Positions 1-5,175 of a stretch of 5,228 nt of DNA are shown piece by piece. The stretch is taken from NCBI GenBank assembly GCA_946623765.1, contig CAMORL010000117.1, forward strand, positions 1 to 5,228, in the 5' to 3' direction. The DNA comes from an uncultured Clostridia bacterium. Lineage in GTDB: Bacteria; Bacillota_A; Clostridia; Christensenellales; CAG-138. Numbering within the stretch: the stretch's first letter is position 1; the number at the start of each line of letters is the position of its first letter. The notes under the pieces are model-generated. The model made no database searches. It worked only from the letters and a program-made list of their open reading frames with translations, and had not been told where the DNA came from. Made by a program: the position numbers and the translations under genes.

Positions 1-1011
1 TACGCGCAGCACTATTCCGGCGCGAACAACGACAGCTTCTACTACCTCAAGCGTCAGCTTGTGTATCTTCTGATCGGGTATCCGGTCATGCTGATCGTCT
101 CGATGATCGACTACCGCATCATCGAGCGGCTGCGTTCGGTCTTCCTTGCGATCTCGCTGATCCTGCTGATCGCGGTTCTTTTGTGGGGGCAGGACTTGAA
201 CGGCGGCAAACGCTGGCTGAACATCGCAGGTATTTCCATTCAGCCGTCCGAGCTTGCAAAGTTCGGTCTCATGATCTTCATGTGCTCGTACATGTCGCGC
301 CATAAGAACGAAATGAGCTCGTTCCGCTTCGGCATGCTTCCGATGCTGATCGCGATCGGCTTTGTCGCGGGTCTCGTCATGCTGCAGCCGAACATGTCCA
401 TGGCGGTTATCATCGGGTTCATCGGCGTCGTTCTGCTGTACCTCGGCGGCTGCGACATCAAACAGCTTCTGATCCTCGGCGTCCTTGCAATCATCGCGGT
501 GTTCATCCTCGCATTCGCCCAGCCGTACCGCGTCGCGCGAATGACCTCGTTCGGCAACCCGGAAAACGACCCGCAGGGCAGCGGCTATCAGCTTTTACAG
601 TCGTATTACGCGATCGGTTCCGGCGGGTTCTTCGGCAAGGGACTCAACAACAGCTATCAGAAGCTGCTGTACATGACCTACGGTGAATCGGACTTCATCT
701 TTGCGATCCTGTGCGAGGAGTTCGGGTTTATCGGCGGACTCATCATCATCCTGATGTACGCATGGATCGTGTTCCGCGGCATCGTGATTGCGATGCGCTG
801 CCGCAACCGGTTCGGAAGTTTGCTTGCCGCCGGTATCTCCATCGTTTTCGGATTCCAGGTCTTCGTCAACATCGGCGTCGTTACGGGGCTGCTGCCGACG
901 ACCGGGCAGGCGCTTCCGTTCATTTCGGCAGGCGGCACGTCGCTGCTGGTCTTCCTTGCCGCAATGGGATTGCTTCTCAGCATCTCGCGCGACGTCAACC
1001 CGCGCACATAA
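1..1011 (+). CDS. ftsW: FtsW/SpoVE-type SEDS peptidoglycan glycosyltransferase, 5' partial
   Basis: SEDS-family integral membrane protein. These enzymes polymerise lipid II into glycan strands together with a class B PBP, and the FtsW branch acts at the septum. The frame is open from base 1 (YAQHYSG...), so the gene begins upstream; 336 codons are visible and roughly 30-60 N-terminal residues are probably missing. The GTG at 61 lies inside a conserved region and is not the start. Visible family motifs are GGKRWL (residues 68-73 of the fragment), QPSELAK (81-87), the loop DPQGSGYQ...GKGLNNSYQK, SDFIFA with Asp231 (the position of the catalytic aspartate known in FtsW/RodA), and LPTTGQALPFISAGGTS (from 298). 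About nine hydrophobic segments remain in the fragment. The SEDS family is certain. FtsW or SpoVE rather than RodA is inferred from the following murA and ftsQ. TAA stop at 1009. Confidence 0.93.
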   Translation, partial: YAQHYSGANNDSFYYLKRQLVYLLIGYPVMLIVSMIDYRIIERLRSVFLAISLILLIAVLLWGQDLNGGKRWLNIAGISIQPSELAKFGLMIFMCSYMSRHKNEMSSFRFGMLPMLIAIGFVAGLVMLQPNMSMAVIIGFIGVVLLYLGGCDIKQLLILGVLAIIAVFILAFAQPYRVARMTSFGNPENDPQGSGYQLLQSYYAIGSGGFFGKGLNNSYQKLLYMTYGESDFIFAILCEEFGFIGGLIIILMYAWIVFRGIVIAMRCRNRFGSLLAAGISIVFGFQVFVNIGVVTGLLPTTGQALPFISAGGTSLLVFLAAMGLLLSISRDVNPRT

Positions 1012-1026
1012 GCACATTCCGCGTTC

Positions 1027-1058
1027 CCTCCGCATAAGATGCAGTATCATGCGGAAGG
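1027..1058 (+). promoter_or_regulatory. Candidate hairpin covering the murA ribosome binding site
   Basis: TCCGCAT (1029-1035) is the exact reverse complement of ATGCGGA (1049-1055). The stem can extend by two C-G pairs (1027-1028 with 1057-1058) across a bulged A1056. Inside the loop, GAT (1038-1040) can pair with ATC (1046-1048). The right arm includes most of the GGAAGGA Shine-Dalgarno sequence of murA, so the folded form would hide it. Pairing was done by eye, and a regulatory role is inference. It could instead be incidental or affect mRNA stability between ftsW and murA. Confidence 0.4.
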
Positions 1059-1059
1059 A
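1053..1059 (+). promoter_or_regulatory. murA ribosome binding site
   Basis: GGAAGGA lies nine bases before the ATG at 1069. It decides the start: the in-frame ATG at 1039 lies upstream of this site, has no comparable site of its own, and would add ten residues unlike the family N-terminus. Confidence 0.8.
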
Positions 1060-1068
1060 ACTTCAAAG

Positions 1069-2349
1069 ATGTCAAACTGGCTTGTGCATGGAAACGCCGT
1101 TCTCTCGGGAACGGTTTCGGCTCAGGGATCCAAGAACGCGGCGCTGCCGATTCTGGCGGCGGCGCTGCTCGTCGAGGAACCGGTCACGCTTCTGAACTGC
1201 CCCGTGATCCGCGACACGGAAAACATGCTGCGGATCCTCGAATCGCTCGGCTGTACCGTCAAACGGGAAGGAAACGCGCTCGTCGTCGACAGCCGCACGG
1301 CGAACCGTTCCGTTCTGCCGACTGCGCTTTCCGGCGAACTGCGCTCGTCGATCTTCCTTTTGGGCTCGGTGCTGTCCCGGTTCGGCGAGGCGGACGCCCC
1401 GTATCCGGGCGGATGCGAGATCGGCAACCGTCCGATCGACCTGCATCTGGAGGGGCTTCGGTGTCTGCGCGCCGAAATCGAAGAGCGCGGCGGACGGATC
1501 TGCTGCAAAGGTACGCTTGTCGGCGCAGTCGTCGACCTTGATTATCCGAGCGTCGGCGCGACCGAAAACATCATGCTCGCGGCGTGCCGGGCAAAGGGAC
1601 AGACGACGATCCGCAACGCGGCGTGCGAACCGGAGATCGTCGATTTACAGGAATTTTTATGCGCCTGCGGCTTTCGGGTGCGCGGCGCAGGCACGCCCTC
1701 GATCACCGTCGACGGCGTTGCCCGCGGGCACGGAACGACCTATCGCATCATGCCGGACCGCATCGCGGCGGGAACGTATCTGATCGGCGCGGCAATCACC
1801 GGAGGCGACATCACGGTAACCGGCATGCAGCCGGGCGCGGTCGATACGCTTTTATACAAGCTGTCCGCCTGCGGCTGCGACGTCACACAAACCGGAGATT
1901 CCGTGCGGGTCCGCGGGGCGGGACGCGCGCGCGCAATCGCATTTACCGAAACAAGACCCTATCCGGGCTTTCCGACCGACCTGCAGCCGCAGCTTTTCAG
2001 CCTGCTGTCGGTTTCGGACGGGACCTCGGTCCTCATCGAAAACGTCTTTGAAAGCCGGTTCCGCCATGCGCAGGAGCTTCGGCGCATGGGCGCAAAGAAC
2101 CGGATCCTCGACCGCACGGCGATCATCACCGGGGTTGAACGGCTGCACGGCGCACAGGTTACGGCGCACGATCTGCGCGGCGGCGCAGCGCTGGTGCTCG
2201 CGGCGCTCAGGGCGGAGGGCGACACGGAAATCCTCCGCGCAGAACGCATCGAGCGCGGGTATGAACGAATGGACAGCGTGATCGAACGCCTCGGCGGATC
2301 GATCGCACGAAAGGAAAACAGCATTGGCAAAGAAGAAAAAACGCGGTGA
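1069..2349 (+). CDS. murA: UDP-N-acetylglucosamine 1-carboxyvinyltransferase (MurA)
   Basis: Cytoplasmic enzyme that transfers enolpyruvate from PEP to UDP-GlcNAc, the first committed step of peptidoglycan synthesis and the target of fosfomycin. The 426-residue product matches the usual length (about 417-430). Landmarks, with E. coli equivalents: Lys22-Asn23 in GSKNAALPILAAALL (K22/N23); the loop YPGGCEIGNRPIDLHL with Cys116, the catalytic and fosfomycin-reactive cysteine (C115); Asp304 in YPGFPTDLQPQ (D305, the general base); and DLRGGAALVLAAL near the C-terminus (the R397 region). All key residues are present, so it should be active and, having Cys rather than Asp, fosfomycin-sensitive in principle. 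The ATG at 1069 is chosen for its ribosome binding site and the family-like start MSNWLVHG. It lies 57 bases after ftsW and overlaps ftsQ by 26 bases. The catalytic motif rules out AroA. Confidence 0.95.
   Translation: MSNWLVHGNAVLSGTVSAQGSKNAALPILAAALLVEEPVTLLNCPVIRDTENMLRILESLGCTVKREGNALVVDSRTANRSVLPTALSGELRSSIFLLGSVLSRFGEADAPYPGGCEIGNRPIDLHLEGLRCLRAEIEERGGRICCKGTLVGAVVDLDYPSVGATENIMLAACRAKGQTTIRNAACEPEIVDLQEFLCACGFRVRGAGTPSITVDGVARGHGTTYRIMPDRIAAGTYLIGAAITGGDITVTGMQPGAVDTLLYKLSACGCDVTQTGDSVRVRGAGRARAIAFTETRPYPGFPTDLQPQLFSLLSVSDGTSVLIENVFESRFRHAQELRRMGAKNRILDRTAIITGVERLHGAQVTAHDLRGGAALVLAALRAEGDTEILRAERIERGYERMDSVIERLGGSIARKENSIGKEEKTR
2311..2315 (+). promoter_or_regulatory. Ribosome binding site for the TTG start of ftsQ
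   Basis: AAGGA lies inside the 3' end of murA, eight bases before the TTG at 2324. It is the main evidence for a TTG start. The first in-frame ATG is codon 182, inside the membrane helix, and cannot be the start. Its position suggests translation coupled to murA. Confidence 0.7.
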
Positions 2350-3769
2350 ACAGACGAGCTTTCTGTTCGACGACGACGCGGGCAGAGCGGCGGATACGAT
2401 CGATCTGTTCGGCTCGGACGACGAGACGCCGGAGGAACAGCCGGAGCCTTTGATCGACGAGACGGACGACGAGCCTCTGCCCTCCGAAACGGACGAACCC
2501 GTCGAACCGGAACCGAAGCCTGCCAAGGAAAAACCCGCCCGAAACGCGGCGGCAAAGGACGCGTCCATACCGGATGCGTCCGCAAAGCCGAAGGCGGACA
2601 AGCCCTCCGAAACGCCGTCGTTCCGCTTCGACCGGTACGGACGGCGCGTCGACCGGAAGAAGGTTCGCTACGGCAAACGCAAGAACGCGCCGAAAGCGAC
2701 AACCACGGTCGTCGAACACGACACGGAAGCGAAGCGCGAATATGAAGAGGCGCGCGCGCGTTCGAGAGCGCGTGCCGAAAAGCGCGCCCGCGAAGAGGCG
2801 CGGCAGGCGGAGCTCAAAAAGGCGGAGCGAAAGAAAAAGCGGCAGCGCAGCGCGTCTACGCTGATTATGGGATTTCTCGCGCTCCTGATCCTGGCGGGGC
2901 TGACCTGGTTTGTGACGCGGCTGTCCGCCATCCATGTAACGAACGTGCCGAACGGCTATACGGAGGACGAGATCATCGAGCTGACCGGTCTGAAACCGAA
3001 GCTCAAAAAGCGCAGCGCGCTGTTCATCAACACCTCCGACGTAGAAAAGCACATCCGTGACAACGACGCGTATCTGGATGCGTCGGTGCGGTTTGCCTTC
3101 CCCTCCACGATCCATGTAACGGTCAGCAAGCGCGAAGAGGCGGCTTGCGTGCGCTGGGGTCCGCAAAGCGAATATCTTGCGATCATCGACGAAAACGGCA
3201 CGGTGCTGAACGCAGCGGCGGAACGCACCAACGGGCTTTTGATTGCAGACGGCATGAGCATTTCCAGCGCGGTCAACGGCACGCGCATCGGCGATTCCAG
3301 CGATATTCAGGTCGCCGCGCTGATCCGGCTGCTCACGAAGCTCAAGGAACTCGGGCTTTTGGACCGCACGCCGAAGATCAACCGGATCGATATGACCGAG
3401 CTCATGCAGATCCGCATGTATCTTGAGGGCACGCCGTATACCATTGAGGTCGGCGACACGTCGAATCTCGAAACCAAGCTGATGCTGCTGCAGAAGCATT
3501 GGGCGGAAATCATTCAGGAAGCGGGAGATTTCGTCCGCACCGGAACCAGCAATACCGCGACGATCTATCTCTACAGCAAGGGCGGCATCACCGTCTCCCC
3601 TTACGAGCCGGGCTACACGATCCCGACGCTTCCGCCGGCATCCGTTTCCCCGACCGTCGCGCCGGACGATCAGCCGTCCGCAAATCCGGACGAGCCGACG
3701 CCCGAGCCCTATACGCCCGCACCGCAGGTCACGCCGATGCCGCATCAGGACGATCCGTTCACCGGCTGA
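2324..3769 (+). CDS. ftsQ: Cell division protein FtsQ/DivIB with long charged N-terminus and Pro-rich tail
   Basis: Single-pass membrane protein of the divisome; FtsQ/DivIB binds FtsL and FtsB/DivIC and helps recruit and regulate the FtsW-PBP pair. The 481 residues divide into: a Lys-rich start (MAKKKKRG); an acidic, Pro-rich stretch (about 16-75); a basic linker (about 105-130); a highly charged, Ala/Arg/Glu-rich segment predicted helical (about 139-175); a membrane helix (about 179-198); a FtsQ-type POTRA domain (about 200-275; pattern IHVTNV...DEIIELTGL...FPSTIHVTVSKRE); a beta domain (about 276-420); and a Pro/Thr/Glu-rich outer tail (420-481). Typical FtsQ/DivIB proteins have about 260-290 residues and some 25-35 cytoplasmic residues, so about 178 is unusual. 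Identity rests on topology, the POTRA pattern and the place after murA, as the family is weakly conserved. The start is TTG, overlapping murA; TGA stop at 3767. Confidence 0.87.
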   Translation: MAKKKKRGEQTSFLFDDDAGRAADTIDLFGSDDETPEEQPEPLIDETDDEPLPSETDEPVEPEPKPAKEKPARNAAAKDASIPDASAKPKADKPSETPSFRFDRYGRRVDRKKVRYGKRKNAPKATTTVVEHDTEAKREYEEARARSRARAEKRAREEARQAELKKAERKKKRQRSASTLIMGFLALLILAGLTWFVTRLSAIHVTNVPNGYTEDEIIELTGLKPKLKKRSALFINTSDVEKHIRDNDAYLDASVRFAFPSTIHVTVSKREEAACVRWGPQSEYLAIIDENGTVLNAAAERTNGLLIADGMSISSAVNGTRIGDSSDIQVAALIRLLTKLKELGLLDRTPKINRIDMTELMQIRMYLEGTPYTIEVGDTSNLETKLMLLQKHWAEIIQEAGDFVRTGTSNTATIYLYSKGGITVSPYEPGYTIPTLPPASVSPTVAPDDQPSANPDEPTPEPYTPAPQVTPMPHQDDPFTG

Positions 3770-3775
3770 TCCATC

Positions 3776-3786
3776 CGATTGCAAAG
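3776..3786 (+). repeat. Copy A of the CGATTGC element (CGATTGCAAAG)
   Basis: CGATTGCAAAG sits between the ftsQ stop codon and the terminator and runs into the base of the terminator stem. CGATTGC recurs inverted at 3910-3916 and direct at 5104-5110; TTGCAAAG recurs at 5112-5119. This copy could be coincidental, because its AAAG part is needed for the terminator stem. Confidence 0.3.
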
Positions 3787-3829
3787 AGGATGCTCCGAAA
3801 CAATTCTGTTTCCGGACGTCCTCTTTTTT
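3783..3829 (+). terminator. Rho-independent terminator after ftsQ
   Basis: A long hairpin starts 14 bases after the ftsQ stop. The lower stem is AAAGAGGA (3783-3790) with TCCTCTTT (3819-3826). A small internal loop follows, then TCCG (3794-3797) with CGGA (3813-3816), a bulged C3812, and AAACA (3798-3802) with TGTTT (3807-3811) around the tetraloop ATTC. It ends in six T residues (3824-3829). There is no T-run on the other strand, so it works in the + direction. It marks the end of the division and cell wall operon. Confidence 0.88.
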
Positions 3830-3849
3830 GTTCTCCCGAATCAAATTCC

Positions 3850-3885
3850 ATACCGTTGGTAGATAAAATAAAATCTCATCGGTAT
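3850..3885. repeat. Inverted repeats upstream of the regulator promoter
   Basis: ATACCG (3850-3855) and CGGTAT (3880-3885) are exact inverted repeats with a 24-base AT-rich spacer. Nested in them are TACC-GTT-GGTA (3851-3861) and AGAT (3861-3864) with ATCT (3873-3876). They sit just upstream of the likely -35 region. They could be a distal operator or a cruciform-prone AT-rich patch; no function is shown. Confidence 0.3.
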
Positions 3886-3895
3886 TATTGGTGTC

Positions 3896-3924
3896 TTCCA
3901 TTCCATGCAGCAATCGGATATAAT
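3896..3924 (+). promoter_or_regulatory. Probable promoter of the XRE-family regulator gene
   Basis: A perfect -10 box TATAAT lies at 3919-3924. At 17 bases upstream is TTCCAT (3896-3901), a poor match to TTGACA. There is no TG of an extended -10. Transcription would start near 3931, giving a leader of about 26 bases with the Shine-Dalgarno sequence AGGAAGGA (3939-3946). The weak -35 box suggests low basal activity or help from an activator. The surrounding 3830-3956 is clearly more AT-rich than the genes, as expected for a promoter region. Confidence 0.6.
3909..3916 (-). repeat. Copy B of the CGATTGC element (inverted) in the regulator promoter
   Basis: AGCAATCG on the + strand is the reverse complement of CGATTGCT at 5104-5111. 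It lies in the promoter spacer, ending two bases before the TATAAT box, where a bound protein would block RNA polymerase. Candidate autoregulatory half-site; inference only. Confidence 0.35.
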
Positions 3925-3956
3925 AGAAGTATCGAAACAGGAAGGAAGATTTTTTG

Positions 3957-5075
3957 ATGACAATCAAGCTGTCCGAAAACATCCGCTCTCTCCGGAAACA
4001 GCGGAAGCTGACGCAGGAGCAGCTTGCGGAGGTCCTCGGCGTAACGACCGGCGCCGTCTATAAGTGGGAGGCGGGGCTGTCCGTACCGGATATCGGGCTG
4101 ATCCTTGAAATGGCGGACTTTTTCGATACCTCCGTAGACGCGCTTCTGGGCTATGAGATGAAAGACAACCACGTCGATGCGATCGTAAGGCGCCTGCAGG
4201 AATACCGCCGCAGAAAGGACCGGGAAGGGCTTGCGGAGGCAGAGAAAGCGCTGAAACGGTATCCGCACTCCTTTTTGATCGTAAAGGAAAGCGCCGCGAT
4301 CTTTCGCGCGTTCGGCATTGAGTGTAAGGATAAAGCAATGCTTCGCCGCGCGTTGGGGCTGCTCGAACAATCCCGTCTGCTGCTCGATCAGAATACGGAT
4401 CCGGAGATCAATGACCAGACGATCTGCGCAAAGATCGCGGAAACGTATCTGGGACTGGACGAGTCGGATAAAGGAATCGCGCTTTTGAAACAGAACAACG
4501 CGGGCGGACTTTATAACGGCAAGATCGGTCACATTCTGGCGCAGCAATGCAACCGTACGGAGGAGGCGGCGCCGTATCTTTCGGAAGCCATGGCAAAGAT
4601 CACGGCGGATCTGTGCGACACGATCATCGGCTACATGAACGTATTTGCAAAACGCGGGGACTTTGCATCCGCAGCGGCGATCCTGACCTGGGGCGTCACG
4701 GTGTTCACCGGGCTGAGGAAGGGAAACAAACCGAACTTTCTGGATAAAGTCAGCAGCATTTTTCTTGCGGCGACCGCGCAGATGCAGTTTGAGACGGGAG
4801 ATACGAACGCCGCGCGTGAATCCCTGATCAAGGCAAAGACGCTTGCCGCGTTCTTCGACGCTTCCCCGAGCTATGACGAAAGCGACGTCCGCTTTATTGA
4901 CCGCATCGAGGGCGCAAGCGTCCACGACGATATGGGCGCGACGGCAACGGACGCAATTCAAAGCGTCGTCGACGAATATGAAAAGGAAGCGTTTACCGCG
5001 CTTTGGGAATCCGTTGCGAAGCAGAATTCAACCGGTTGTGGAGAGGATCAAAGCGGCGCTCAACCGACCGTGTAG
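3957..5075 (+). CDS. XRE-family HTH regulator with helical, TPR-like C-terminal region
   Basis: Cytoplasmic DNA-binding protein of 372 residues. Residues 5-66 are a classic Cro/CI-type helix-turn-helix: LSENIRSLRKQRKLTQEQLA, then recognition helix TTGAVYKWEAG (30-40) and SVPDIGLILEMADFFDTSVDALLGY. Residues about 72-340 look all-helical, in paired amphipathic helices resembling tetratricopeptide repeats, with phrases such as LLLDQNTDPEINDQ, GLYNGKIGHILAQ, EEAAPYLSEAMAK and NKPNFLDKVSSIFLAA. I recall similar HTH proteins as common but unnamed in Clostridia. TPR-type sensor halves often bind peptides (RRNPP regulators), but there is no direct evidence of a ligand here and no small peptide gene follows. 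ATG 3957 is preferred over TTG 3954 because of its stronger codon and good spacing from AGGAAGGA (3939-3946). It has its own promoter and lies behind the ftsQ terminator, so it is probably not part of the division operon. TAG stop at 5073. Confidence 0.88.
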   Translation: MTIKLSENIRSLRKQRKLTQEQLAEVLGVTTGAVYKWEAGLSVPDIGLILEMADFFDTSVDALLGYEMKDNHVDAIVRRLQEYRRRKDREGLAEAEKALKRYPHSFLIVKESAAIFRAFGIECKDKAMLRRALGLLEQSRLLLDQNTDPEINDQTICAKIAETYLGLDESDKGIALLKQNNAGGLYNGKIGHILAQQCNRTEEAAPYLSEAMAKITADLCDTIIGYMNVFAKRGDFASAAAILTWGVTVFTGLRKGNKPNFLDKVSSIFLAATAQMQFETGDTNAARESLIKAKTLAAFFDASPSYDESDVRFIDRIEGASVHDDMGATATDAIQSVVDEYEKEAFTALWESVAKQNSTGCGEDQSGAQPTV

Positions 5076-5102
5076 AGAAACCGAAGGAAATACAACCGAC
5101 GG
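5029..5102 (+). repeat. Three CAACCG words at exact 32-base spacing
   Basis: CAACCG starts at 5029, 5061 and 5093, running from the end of the regulator gene into the gap before the next promoter. The first is part of the perfect palindrome CAACCGGTTG (5029-5038); the second and third share CAACCGAC. Thirty-two bases is about three helical turns, so the copies would face the same side of the DNA. The word also occurs alone elsewhere in the window (for example in ftsW and ftsQ), so chance is a real alternative. Confidence 0.25.
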
Positions 5103-5103
5103 T

Positions 5104-5120
5104 CGATTGCTTTGCAAAGC
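5104..5120. promoter_or_regulatory. Candidate operator: copy C of CGATTGC plus a perfect 12-base palindrome
   Basis: GCTTTGCAAAGC (5109-5120) is a perfect palindrome overlapping the end of the -35 box and the start of the spacer. It is preceded by CGATTGC (5104-5110), the word also found at 3776-3782 and inverted at 3910-3916. A dimeric repressor bound here would block the promoter. The HTH regulator encoded just upstream is the obvious candidate, but this is inferred from position alone. Confidence 0.4.
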
Positions 5121-5135
5121 GGCGGAAGATACAAT
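5107..5135 (+). promoter_or_regulatory. Promoter of the gene starting at 5176
   Basis: TTGCTT (5107-5112) and TACAAT (5130-5135) are separated by 17 bases, a good sigma-A-type promoter. Transcription would begin near 5142, leaving a leader of about 34 bases containing GGGAGGAG (5161-5168). The position excludes the in-frame ATG at 5134 as a start from this promoter. No terminator with a T-run is seen between 5076 and 5106, so read-through from the regulator gene is also possible. Confidence 0.6.
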
Positions 5136-5175
5136 GAAAACGACAAAAGACCGGATGATTGGGAGGAGAAATCAA

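Noticed and set aside
388..405. QPNMS in FtsW where many relatives have QPDLG
   Set aside because: As I recall, Asn at this position is common in clostridial FtsW/SpoVE proteins, and the catalytic aspartate in SDFIFA is intact, so it does not point to an inactive enzyme.
1039..1071. Upstream in-frame ATG as the murA start
   Set aside because: The Shine-Dalgarno sequence lies downstream of it, and the ten extra residues do not resemble the MurA N-terminus, whereas the ATG at 1069 puts Lys22 and Cys116 at family-typical positions.
2335..2349. Programmed frameshift at the A6 run joining murA to ftsQ
   Set aside because: The shift needed is +1, not the usual -1 at such runs, and ftsQ has its own ribosome binding site and start; simple overlap explains the arrangement.
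1852..2702. Two antisense open frames over the end of murA and start of ftsQ
   Set aside because: Ser/Arg-rich low-complexity products that mirror the coding strand; no plausible start signals were noted.
3954..3959. TTG at 3954 as the regulator start
   Set aside because: The adjacent ATG at 3957 is the stronger codon with acceptable spacing; the difference is one residue.
2207..3982. Very long antisense open frame (591 codons) opposite ftsQ
   Set aside because: The product is rich in Arg and low in complexity, with no domain pattern, and it lies opposite a gene with clear FtsQ features. It results from GC-rich codon use in ftsQ.
3885..4961. Antisense open frame of 358 codons opposite the HTH regulator
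   Set aside because: It has no recognisable motifs and overlaps a gene with a clear HTH domain and its own promoter and ribosome binding site.
5134..5175. ATG at 5134 as start of the last gene
   Set aside because: It overlaps the -10 box of the likely promoter and has a weaker ribosome binding site than the ATG at 5176. It could only be used on a transcript reading through from upstream.
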